DNA of 37,698 nucleotides from an uncultured Saprospiraceae bacterium (GCA_938015925.1 CALLVY010000537.1:1-37698), one strand, 5' to 3'. Counted from the stretch's first letter, positions 28,768 to 37,420 are shown. Numbers and translations: made by a program. The notes: a model not told the origin generated them from the letters alone.

Positions 28768-31700
28768 ATGAACCCATTCTCCCCTTTCCTTAAACCGTTT
28801 TACACCGCACTATTTTTATTAGTCTGCTTCTCTGCGACTATCGCTCAACCTTTTCCAACGCCAGGTGATGATCACCTAAGCGCTCCGATAATATCCTGTA
28901 TCGATGGCTACACTTTTACGCTTGGTCCGGTCGAATATAATATCAATTTTCCAGGCTACTGCGGAGATATGCAGAATACCGATTGGTTAGCTTTTATTGC
29001 AGAGGCACCCGATATGGTGCTCAGCGCAGAAGTCTTTAATTGCCAAGCACCTGGTGGGCCTTATGGAATACAACTGGGTGTGCTTGGAGTTGGAAATGAT
29101 TGTATGCCATCTGAATTTTACAGAGTCGCTTGTGAAGGCGACGGATACTGGAGTCAAAAAGACATTCCGCTAAGTGGATTGGTACCCGGAAGTATTTATT
29201 ATATCGCAGTGGATGGTTATGCCAATGATCGATGTGATTATAGGCTGACTTTAGATACTCCATTGCAAGGGCCACCACCACCGGTTAATTCAGCGCTTAC
29301 TGGTCCTTCTGTTGTTCAATCTGGAAGCATCAGTAGTTACAATCTCGACTTAGTCATCGAACCTTATATCGATCACAATCCATGCGGCAATGAATATGTC
29401 AATTGCGATGGTAATCCTGGTCCCTGCGATTGGGAATACTCTTTTATCTGGTCTGCACCTCCCGGCTCCGTAGTCGTCCCCGGAACACCAGCAACCGATG
29501 CGATTATAACCTGGGGCCCCATAAGCGGACAAGTTTGTGTAGAGATTTCCAATACTTGTTTTAATTCTATTACGCTGTGTCTGGATGTAGAAGTGGTTAA
29601 TGTAAATCCTGGGCCTTGTACACCTGGTTCCCCAACGGTTCCCGGCGATTCTTGTGCCGATGCGCCCTTCCTTTGCGGAACAGCCTTGAATGGCTTTTGT
29701 GGAAACAACACTGGTGTTTCTGCTGATGTTCCTGGCAATTTAGCTGGAGAGCTTTCTTGCGCTATCGATAATAATCAATGGATTCGTTTTACCCCATGTG
29801 CAACAGATGTTCACCTGGCTATCGAAACTTCTGGATGCCAATTGGGAAGCAATCTGGAAATATCCGTTTTAGAAGTGGATGACTGCATCGACTTTAGTAG
29901 TGTGCTGGATTGTCAATTATTACCCGCTTCTTTTACTTCTTCTTTTGAGGTCCAAGGTTTGGTTCCAGGAGAGGTTTATTATTTGATGATAGATGGCGTA
30001 AATGGTATTGGCTGTGATTATCAGATTTATGTTTTGGATGGAATCAGTATGGAAGCTCCAGAATTTCAAGAAGTAACGGCAGGATTTATTTCTGGGCCCT
30101 CGGAAGTTTGTCCAGAAGAACAACCCATTTATACGCTTACTCCTCCAGATTGTATACCTGTATTTGCAGACGGCTGTGCATTTCCAGACGAATTGGCTGC
30201 TGACCTCAGACTGGTTTGGCATTTGCCGCCGAGTATGGAGTTTGTCGGAGATAGTGTCGACGTATTGAGTATCCAGGTCGCAATGACTGATACCGTAGAT
30301 GGTTCTATATATGTCACTTACGAAACAGTAGATGGAGCGGATGTTTATTGTACATTCGGAATCGGAGATTGTGGGAATGTTCCTGCTTTTCCAGTCACCA
30401 TTAATTATTTGATTACGAATTTGCCAACGGCCTTTATTTGCGAAGACGAAACCTTTGATTTCTGCGGACAAAGTTATAACCAGTCTCAGAGTTTAGTTTG
30501 CCCGGAATATTGTGGAGAGATTCGCCAAGAGTTGGTTGTCGTACCTTTCGATACGATTCCATTGCAGGTGGTAGAGATCTGTGAAGGGGAGTGTTTTGAT
30601 TATTGTGGCATCAATTATTGTGGAACACAAAGTACAGTTTTGTACTGCCGACAAGGTTGCGATTTTTTCGCGCAGGAAATTATTGTGCATCCCAAGGTCG
30701 TCAATGATTTTGGGGTAGTTGATATTTGTGTAGGCGATTGCCTTGATTTTCAAGGACAAGAATTTTGTAGCGATGGAACTTTTGAAGTAGAGAAACCTGG
30801 CGCTTTTGGTTGCGATGAAACTTTTCGAATTACAATTCAATATTACACGCCACCCGCATTATTAACTTCTGCTCCCAATACCGATTGTGAGGTAAATAGC
30901 AATGCTTATCAAGTACAATTTAATATCATCAACGGAGTTCCTCCTTTCACCATAAACGGCACACCAATCACCGGAAATTCTTTTACCTCCGATTGGATTC
31001 CTAATGGAGTTGCCTACGATTTTCAAATTTCCGATAGCGATTTTTGCGCAGCGACTACTGCTGTTCAAGGCGTCTTCGATTGTACGAGTTTGTGTACTAC
31101 GGATGCCGGAACTTTACAAGGATTAAATTTGACTGCCTGTGGAAATGAGTCGGTTGCTGTAGCCATTGGAACCGATGCCGTGATTGATATTAATGATACC
31201 TATTCCTATGTATTACATAATGGAAGTACCAATAGTGTCGGAACCATTTTGGCGAATAATACAAACGGTATTTTTAATTTTGATCCAGGAATAATGTCCT
31301 ATAGTCAAACTTATGTGCTTAGTGTCATTGTTGGAAATGGAGTAAATGGACTTGTAGATATGGACGATGCCTGTCATTCGATAAGCGATGGTTTGGAAAT
31401 TACCTTCTCCGAATTACCGCTGGCCAGTGCCACGGCTCAAGGCGTCATTACTTGTACGGAATTGGAGTCTTTGGTAAGTGCTGGCCCAGCGATTACAGGA
31501 GCCACTTATCTGTGGAATGGCCCCGGAGGTTTTACTTCTAGTGATTCTGAATTTACGACATCCATTCCTGGGGATTATAATTTAGTATTGACCAATGCAG
31601 ATGGTTGTACCATTAGTTCTAATGCAATGGTGGAAGAAAATAGAAATGCGCCAGTATTAGATGCAGGAGCCACGGTAGAATTAAACTGTACCGATCTGGA

Positions 31701-32679
31701 ATTACAATTGCGTGCCAGCTTAACTTTTGAAGGAAGTGATATTGATTATTTCTGGGAAACGAATACCGGAAATTTTGTAGAAGGAAAAGAAACATTAAGC
31801 CCTTGGGTCGATGCGCCTGGTTGGTATTATTTGTCTGCCTATAATCGGGAAAACGGTTGCAATAGTCAAGACAGTGTATTGGTGACTTTGAACGCCAATT
31901 ATCCGGAGGCGGTAGAGCTTTCGATTATTCACCCTTCTTGTTTTGGAGCCTCTAGTGGAAAGGTGGAAATTATTTCCGTTACGGGAGGAGAGACACCGTA
32001 TTTGTATGCGTTGAATGAAGAACCTTTTGGACAAAATCCAGTGTTGACGAATCTGGAGCCCGGAGCTTATGATCTAATCGTTCAAGATGCAAATGGTTGT
32101 GAATTTGTAGAACAGATCGTCTTGAATCAACCGAAAGAATTGGTCGTAGATTTAGGAGAAGATTTATATTTGGACTTAGGGGATCAAGTTTATTTAGATG
32201 CGATCAGCAACTTTGATGTGGATTCGGTTAGCTGGACCGTATTTAATGGAGATGATTTTACCGATACGATTACGGGTTTAAGTCATTCTTTTCAAGCGAT
32301 GTATACTCAAGGAATTCGCTTAGAAGCTTTTGAAAAAGGCGGCTGTACCACGACGGATGTTATTAATATTTATGTCGATCAACGGGAAAAAGTTTTTATT
32401 CCCAATGCTTTTTCCCCCAATGGTGATGGCGACAATGATTTCTTTACTGTGTTCTCTGGCGATGCAGTAGACGTGGTTAGTTCGATGACTATCTACGGAC
32501 GTTGGGGAGATGTCGTTTATCAACGAACCAACTTTGAACCCAATGATCTTGATCTTGGCTGGGATGGAACTTTTGGTGGAAAAAATCTCAATGATGGCGT
32601 TTACATTTACAAGATCGAATTGCTTTTGGTCAATGGAAGAAAGGAAACGTATGCGGGAGATTTGGCATTGATTAAATAA
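28768..32679 (+). CDS. Large surface adhesin with Cys-rich repeats, a SprB-type repeat and type B C-terminal domain
   Basis: Signal peptide; NTDWLAFIAEAPDM-type N-terminal modules; Cys-rich repeats; SprB-like VELSIIHPSCFGASSGKVEIISVTGGETPYLYALN...GAYDLIVQDANGCEF; CTD VFIPNAFSPNGDGDNDFFTVF...IYGRWGDVVYQ...GWDGTFGGKNLNDGVYIYKIEL...GDLALIK. Confidence 0.9.
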   Translation: MNPFSPFLKPFYTALFLLVCFSATIAQPFPTPGDDHLSAPIISCIDGYTFTLGPVEYNINFPGYCGDMQNTDWLAFIAEAPDMVLSAEVFNCQAPGGPYGIQLGVLGVGNDCMPSEFYRVACEGDGYWSQKDIPLSGLVPGSIYYIAVDGYANDRCDYRLTLDTPLQGPPPPVNSALTGPSVVQSGSISSYNLDLVIEPYIDHNPCGNEYVNCDGNPGPCDWEYSFIWSAPPGSVVVPGTPATDAIITWGPISGQVCVEISNTCFNSITLCLDVEVVNVNPGPCTPGSPTVPGDSCADAPFLCGTALNGFCGNNTGVSADVPGNLAGELSCAIDNNQWIRFTPCATDVHLAIETSGCQLGSNLEISVLEVDDCIDFSSVLDCQLLPASFTSSFEVQGLVPGEVYYLMIDGVNGIGCDYQIYVLDGISMEAPEFQEVTAGFISGPSEVCPEEQPIYTLTPPDCIPVFADGCAFPDELAADLRLVWHLPPSMEFVGDSVDVLSIQVAMTDTVDGSIYVTYETVDGADVYCTFGIGDCGNVPAFPVTINYLITNLPTAFICEDETFDFCGQSYNQSQSLVCPEYCGEIRQELVVVPFDTIPLQVVEICEGECFDYCGINYCGTQSTVLYCRQGCDFFAQEIIVHPKVVNDFGVVDICVGDCLDFQGQEFCSDGTFEVEKPGAFGCDETFRITIQYYTPPALLTSAPNTDCEVNSNAYQVQFNIINGVPPFTINGTPITGNSFTSDWIPNGVAYDFQISDSDFCAATTAVQGVFDCTSLCTTDAGTLQGLNLTACGNESVAVAIGTDAVIDINDTYSYVLHNGSTNSVGTILANNTNGIFNFDPGIMSYSQTYVLSVIVGNGVNGLVDMDDACHSISDGLEITFSELPLASATAQGVITCTELESLVSAGPAITGATYLWNGPGGFTSSDSEFTTSIPGDYNLVLTNADGCTISSNAMVEENRNAPVLDAGATVELNCTDLELQLRASLTFEGSDIDYFWETNTGNFVEGKETLSPWVDAPGWYYLSAYNRENGCNSQDSVLVTLNANYPEAVELSIIHPSCFGASSGKVEIISVTGGETPYLYALNEEPFGQNPVLTNLEPGAYDLIVQDANGCEFVEQIVLNQPKELVVDLGEDLYLDLGDQVYLDAISNFDVDSVSWTVFNGDDFTDTITGLSHSFQAMYTQGIRLEAFEKGGCTTTDVINIYVDQREKVFIPNAFSPNGDGDNDFFTVFSGDAVDVVSSMTIYGRWGDVVYQRTNFEPNDLDLGWDGTFGGKNLNDGVYIYKIELLLVNGRKETYAGDLALIK

Positions 32680-32724
32680 GTCTATTAGAGATAGAAAGTT
32701 TTATAAAGCACTTAGGATTAATGC

Positions 32725-32764
32725 AAAAAAAGGATTCGATAGTTATGATCGAATCCTTTTTTGA
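32725..32764. terminator. Bidirectional terminator between convergent genes
   Basis: AAAAAAGGATTCGAT-AGTTATG-ATCGAATCCTTTTTT. Confidence 0.9.
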
Positions 32765-32783
32765 TGTTCCAGATTGAAGCATT

Positions 32784-33287
32784 TTATTGCATCACTTTTT
32801 CCAATAAACTTTCCGGCGACACCAACTTGGTAACCTTAGAAAGAAAAGTAAAAGTCTGAATTCGTCGCTTGACTTTTCTTTGGAATTTTGGAATCAACTG
32901 AATGAGTTGTCTGCCATAAGGCTTGGTCGCTAATCTGCCCGCAAATAGCAATTGCTCTCCAGCAGAAAGATTGCCCGACCAGGCACCAATTTCATTAAAA
33001 AGAGCATTCAGGTTTTTGTCATTTTGTTTGGAAAAAGTATCAACGTGCTTGATGGCTTTTTTGGCACTACCATAGCGCAGTGCTTCTTCCAATACCTGGA
33101 CATAAGTTTCGGCAACCATGTCAAATTTCTTAGGCGTCGGAGCTCGACTCTTGGCGGCATTACTAATAGTTTGCTGGTGTAAACTCAAAGCAGTAGCCAT
33201 TTTTTTGGCAAGACAAGAACTAAAAAGTAGGGGAGTCAAGGCTAAAAGAAAGAGTACAAATGGACGAGGATAATTTGTGTTTTTCAT
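32784..33287 (-). CDS. Hypothetical lipoprotein
   Basis: Signal with lipobox LLFSSCLAKK; no further domain recognised. Confidence 0.7.
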   Translation of the reverse strand: MKNTNYPRPFVLFLLALTPLLFSSCLAKKMATALSLHQQTISNAAKSRAPTPKKFDMVAETYVQVLEEALRYGSAKKAIKHVDTFSKQNDKNLNALFNEIGAWSGNLSAGEQLLFAGRLATKPYGRQLIQLIPKFQRKVKRRIQTFTFLSKVTKLVSPESLLEKVMQ

Positions 33288-33393
33288 GAAAGCAGTATTT
33301 GTTTGTGGTGAAAGTACTGCGAATTTTGGAAATTTGTTCTAAAAGTGAAAAGTGTTTCGGACAAAATTATTTAGAATAAGGTCTAACCAAGCC

Positions 33394-34623
33394 CTAAAAC
33401 AAAGACATCTGTTTTAAACTTTCTTTTTGCTTTTTTAAAAAACGCTCTCGTTTGCTTTGTGCATCAAAAACCGTTCGCCCGCCATGCTTGGGGGAATCCT
33501 TCCATTCTTTAGCAATCAAATCATCATAGCGATCATTTGGGATAAAATTTTTCTCAATAGACTTGGCCATGGAGTGAAGACTCTTGAGGGCTTGCTGCTT
33601 ATCGGTCAAGCCAATTTTAGCACGTTGTACCGTTTGATCCAAAGCATCAATGACTTCGTCATAAACCCGAGTTGGAACCGGAAAAGGATGACCATCTTTT
33701 CCACCGTGGGCGAAAGAGAAACGTGCCGGGTCTTTAAAGCGAGAAGGCGTTCCATGAATGACCTCACTCACCAAAGTCAGGCTTTGCAAAGTTCTTGGCC
33801 CCAGCCCTTCCGTCAATAAAAGCGATTCAAAATTTTGTAAATCTTTTTCATAAGCCAAAGCGATTACACTGCCCAGTCTTTTGAGGTCTATATTTTCCAG
33901 TCGGACATCGTGATGGGCAGGCATATACAATTTTCGAATTTCCTTCATCATCCGTTCTGGATGTTCTTTGGAGATCGAGAAAATCCCTTGGCGGGTATCC
34001 TCCGAAACTGGATCTGTAAGATTGAGAATCAAACCTTGTGATTGGCCACAAACGGAAGTGTGCGGATCATTTAAAAAGGAAGTCAATTGATTGGAATGCC
34101 AATGGTAACGACGCGCAAATCCACTTTTGTCATTCATCCCTTGTTGAACGACAATCCATTCTCCGTCGTCACTTACGATAAAATTATGCAGGTAAATTTG
34201 AAAGCCATCCTGAATCGCGGTATTGTCGATTTTGGCACTGAGGCGACTGGCGCGTACCAAGGCCATCCCGTCGAGTCCGGTCTTACTGGCGACCTGCATG
34301 AGTTCGCGTGGTGTATTTCGAGAGTGCTTGCCTCGGCCTCCGCAGACATAGAGTCCGAGTTCTCTGGAGATGGGTTGTAAACCTCTTTTTAAGGCACCCA
34401 TTACCGAAGTCGTTATTCCCGAAGAGTGCCAATCCATACCTAGCACACAACCAAAAGATTGAAACCACAAGGGATCACTAAGGCGGAGCATGACTTCTCC
34501 TTTTCCGTATTCTTGCGCGATAGATTCTATGATCGCTCTTCCCAATTTGCTCATGCGCGTAGCGAGCCAAGATGGAACTTTTCCGTAATGTAATGGAAGA
34601 TCAGCGTGACCGGATTTTTGCAT
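33394..34623 (-). CDS. DUF763 domain-containing protein
   Basis: SGHADLPLHYGKVPSWLATRMSKLGRAI...LRLSDPLWFQSFGCVLGMDWHSSGITTSVMGALKRGL...GLGPRTLQSLTLVSEVIHGTPSRFKDPARFSFAHGGKDGHPFPVP. Confidence 0.88.
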   Translation of the reverse strand: MQKSGHADLPLHYGKVPSWLATRMSKLGRAIIESIAQEYGKGEVMLRLSDPLWFQSFGCVLGMDWHSSGITTSVMGALKRGLQPISRELGLYVCGGRGKHSRNTPRELMQVASKTGLDGMALVRASRLSAKIDNTAIQDGFQIYLHNFIVSDDGEWIVVQQGMNDKSGFARRYHWHSNQLTSFLNDPHTSVCGQSQGLILNLTDPVSEDTRQGIFSISKEHPERMMKEIRKLYMPAHHDVRLENIDLKRLGSVIALAYEKDLQNFESLLLTEGLGPRTLQSLTLVSEVIHGTPSRFKDPARFSFAHGGKDGHPFPVPTRVYDEVIDALDQTVQRAKIGLTDKQQALKSLHSMAKSIEKNFIPNDRYDDLIAKEWKDSPKHGGRTVFDAQSKRERFLKKQKESLKQMSLF

Positions 34624-34717
34624 TTTAAATAAAAAGTTTTAATTATTTAAATAAAAATACAAAATGTTTTTAACTAATGTTGTGATTTGCCTTTTTAATT
34701 CAATATCTCCCCAATGT

Positions 34718-35284
34718 TTATTGCCCCAACCATTCTCGAAACCCCTTGGTCTTTGCACGACTAATCTGTAGTGCCATCACCGGTCCTTGTTTTAGGTTGA
34801 CTTGAATTCGGCCTTTGGAGTAGGTTTGGATTTTTTCAATGGCATCGATGTGAACGAGGTATTTGCGGTTGATGCGGAAAAAAGAATCAGGGTTTAAAAC
34901 TTTCTCCAGATCATCAAGGGTAAAGTCGATTACAAAATTGCGCCCTTGGGAATTGGTCATAAGGGTATTAGAATCTGCGCTATAAAAAAAGTTGATTTCC
35001 TTGGTGGGAATAGAATGAATGGTGTTGTTGATTTTTATAAAGAAGCGAGATTTATAATTGGGCTTTAGTAAATTAAGTAAAGCTTTTAGTGTTTCGGGAT
35101 CGAGATAGGGAGTCGTTGTGACCTTTGTCTGTGGTTGGAGGTTTAGAAGTTTTTGCATCGCAAAACTCAAGTCCCTTTGGGAGAGTGGTTTGAGGATATA
35201 ATCGAGGCTATTGAACTTAAAAGCCTGGATCGCAAATTTGTCGAAAGCGGTAACAAAGATTACGGGGCAAGAGATTAAATTCTC
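34718..35284 (-). pseudogene. 5'-truncated LytTR-family response regulator (C-terminal part of REC plus intact LytTR domain)
   Basis: In-frame reading beyond the listed ORF: *(35285-35287) ENLISCPVIFVTAFDKFAIQAFKFNSLDYILKPLSQRDLSFAMQKLLNLQPQTK..., then LytTR KINNTIHSIPTKEINFFYSADSNTLMTNSQGRNFVIDFTLDDLEKVLNPDSFFRINRKYLVHIDAIEKIQTYSKGRIQVNLKQG. The REC part carrying the phospho-acceptor Asp is missing. Confidence 0.85.
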
Positions 35285-35412
35285 TTAATTATTCTTAAGC
35301 TATTGTTAAAAGATGGCAAGTACTAAAATAATTGACTAGGTTGATTAAAAGAACCTAATATTTTAAAGTTTTACGCAAGTTAGTATTCCGTAAACCACCA
35401 AAATTAGCCGCC

Positions 35413-35598
35413 ATGAAAAAGATTAAATTTGACAGCCGACTGGAAGCTATAGACTGGATTGCTCAGCAAGTAGAAGAGGAGGGACAATTTGAGGTCTTGA
35501 GAGAACAATTGAATTTCAATTTTATCTATACCGAAACTTATTATCTGGACTTAAAGGGCGAACTCGAGGAAGTCGTTTTACTTCGAGATGAAAAATAA
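35413..35598 (+). CDS. Small acidic hypothetical protein (61 aa)
   Basis: ATG-initiated ORF MKKIKFDSRLEAIDWIAQQVEEEGQFEVLREQLNFNFIYTETYYLDLKGELEEVVLLRDEK followed by a clear terminator. Confidence 0.6.
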   Translation: MKKIKFDSRLEAIDWIAQQVEEEGQFEVLREQLNFNFIYTETYYLDLKGELEEVVLLRDEK

Positions 35599-35645
35599 AA
35601 GATCATCATTGTTTAAATAAAGGAAACCAGATTTATGGTTCCCAC

Positions 35646-35684
35646 AGCTTTTAAGGTGTATTATGCATCTTAAAAGCTTTTTTT
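35646..35684 (+). terminator. Intrinsic terminator after the 61-aa ORF
   Basis: AGCTTTTAAGGTG ... CATCTTAAAAGCT stem (one G.T) followed by TTTTTT. Confidence 0.88.
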
Positions 35685-35815
35685 GTTTAGGGCATATTTA
35701 AAATTTATTTTAGGCAATAGCATTTTAAACATAGCATCTATTCAGCCTTTAAGGCTGCGGGAAGCAGGTTCCAAAATCAGAGGCATTGTTTGTAGTGTTG
35801 ATAGTACTTGGTAGT

Positions 35816-35844
35816 GGCCAGAGGCCTAATGTCATCAACTTAGG
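35816..35844 (+). repeat. Left copy of inverted repeat GGCCAGAGGCC-TAATG-TCATCAACTTAGG
   Basis: Imperfect inverted counterpart of 35952..35980 (TAAGTTGAT, CATT and GGCC blocks conserved). Confidence 0.7.
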
Positions 35845-35901
35845 AAGCACACTACTTTTTTACTTTCATCAAGAATGAATAAGACAAAGCATTTATGGGT
35901 G

Positions 35902-35934
35902 ACCCAGGATGCCGCTTTGAGCGGCTTCCTGGGT
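35902..35934. repeat. Near-perfect hairpin ACCCAGGA-T-GCCGCT-TTG-AGCGGC-T-TCCTGGGT
   Basis: 14 base pairs with a single T/T internal mismatch and a 3-nt loop. Confidence 0.85.
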
Positions 35935-35951
35935 TTTCAAAGAAAACAACG

Positions 35952-35980
35952 CTTAAGTTGATACCATTCGGCCAGAGGCC
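35952..35980 (+). repeat. Right copy of inverted repeat CTTAAGTTGAT-ACCATTC-GGCCAGAGGCC
   Basis: See 35816..35844; also contains the GGCC-AGA-GGCC mini-palindrome. Confidence 0.7.
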
Positions 35981-35999
35981 AGGAATCCGATTCGGTTAA

Positions 36000-36068
36000 A
36001 ATGCAATAGCATTTACCGAGCATCCGCAGATTTTTTTTTACCCTTGGCTCGGTGAATGTTATTGCATT
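36000..36068 (+). repeat. 22-bp inverted repeat with a 25-nt loop
   Basis: AATGCAATAGCATTTACCGAGC (36000-36021) vs GCTCGGTGAATGTTATTGCATT (36047-36068); 20 Watson-Crick pairs plus 2 G.U pairs in + strand RNA. Confidence 0.85.
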
Positions 36069-36169
36069 CCATCCGGGATGGCTATCGGCACCATTTCCCT
36101 TCCCGCTATTTACAAAGCTTTCATTCGTGCTGAATGCTTACAGATGCTTTTTAGAAAGGCGACATAAAA

Positions 36170-36267
36170 AAAGGGCTTTACCGCAGGTAAAACCCCTTTA
36201 AAAAGGTATGGTTATGGCTGGACTCGAGAAACGTATGGCGATTCCTGATGAGCCCAGATTTTTTTTT
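36170..36267 (+). other. Two further serial hairpins, the second terminator-like
   Basis: AAAGGGCTTTACC-GCA-GGTAAAACCCCTTT (36170-36199), then CTGGACTC...GAGCCCAG (36218-36257, one mismatch) followed by ATTTTTTTTTC. Confidence 0.5.
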
Positions 36268-36505
36268 CGTTATTTATAACTGTAAGATAGATAGAAAGCA
36301 ATTCGCGGCCCTTTTTTTTCGACGAGTACCCATCATTTGACCGATTAATAAAAAGACGATCCATCTACTGCTAATGTTACAGGCGTGTCTTGAAGTATTT
36401 TGCCAATTCGAAAATTAGAGCATTCTACCAACAGCTACGCAAAGGAACTCATTGTTCCTTCATTAATAAAGAGGCATTTTGGGTGAAAAGGTTGCCTGCT
36501 CTGAT

Positions 36506-37420
36506 TTATTTTTCTTTGGTAATTTTTTGGAGGGCTCGGGTGAGGTCTTCCTGCCGCGTTTGGATGATGAATTCTATCCGTCGATTTTGACCTTGGCCTT
36601 CTCGGGTTTCATTAGAAGCGCGTGGCGCAAATTCCCCCTTCCCGGCTGCGAGTACTTGATTGGATCCAAGGCCATGGTCTTCGGTGAGTAATCTGGAGAT
36701 TAAAGCGGCGCGGACTGCGCTGACGGTCCAGTTGTCTTTATAACCTTTATTGCGAGGTGGTTTATTATCGGTATGACCAAGGACCATTACATTCATACTG
36801 GGATACTTTTGTAAAGTATTGGCAATGCCGCCAAGTACCTGTTGCGATCGGGTGGTGACAGAGGTAGTTGTTTTAGCTTTAAAAAGAAGACTTTCTGATA
36901 CAATAACTTTTACATGTAAGTTGCTGGTATTGATCGTGTATTGATCGGTCGGTAAGGTGCCTAAAGCAATGCGAAGGTCATTGGCCAAAGTTCCCAAAGT
37001 GGTGAGGTCTTTTTCTAGCTTGGCATCTACCTGACTGAGTAGATTTTGCAACCTGGAAACTTCTTGCTTTAGGGAAGACAATTCCTGGCTGAGGCTTTGA
37101 GAAGTTGTTTGAGATTTCAAGCCCTGGTTTTTCATTTGCTGCTTTAAATCTTCAATCCTGCCTTCGAGTTTGTCTTGCATCGCGACTAAGGCATTATTTT
37201 CTCCTTTGCGTTCGGCCACATTTAGTCGCAGATTGATATTGCTATCTCGGCATTCTTGCAATGCGCTAGTCCAGTAAAGCGTTTTGTCTTGCAATTCCGC
37301 TTGATAAGTTGCGCTTGTTTTTTGCAAAGCTTCAATGTGCTTTTTTTTGCTGACGCAGGAAGAAAGTAGAAAGAGGAAAAAAAATATAAAATAGGTTTGT
37401 GGTAGTTTCAGTAATTGCAT
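36506..37420 (-). CDS. OmpA-family lipoprotein with coiled-coil spacer
   Basis: Lipobox LLSSCVSKKK; long coiled coil; OmpA motif NVMVLGHTDNKPPRNKGYKDNWTVSAVRAALISRLLTEDHGLGSNQVLAAGKGEFAPRASNETREGQGQNRRIEFII. Confidence 0.92.
   Translation of the reverse strand: MQLLKLPQTYFIFFFLFLLSSCVSKKKHIEALQKTSATYQAELQDKTLYWTSALQECRDSNINLRLNVAERKGENNALVAMQDKLEGRIEDLKQQMKNQGLKSQTTSQSLSQELSSLKQEVSRLQNLLSQVDAKLEKDLTTLGTLANDLRIALGTLPTDQYTINTSNLHVKVIVSESLLFKAKTTTSVTTRSQQVLGGIANTLQKYPSMNVMVLGHTDNKPPRNKGYKDNWTVSAVRAALISRLLTEDHGLGSNQVLAAGKGEFAPRASNETREGQGQNRRIEFIIQTRQEDLTRALQKITKEK

Noticed and set aside
36218-36257. Possible type II hammerhead ribozyme (GAGAAAC ... CTGATGAG)
   Set aside because: CTGATGA and GAAA occur, but the 13 or so nt between them are too short for stems I and III and the C-GAAA junction does not fit the stem II pairing
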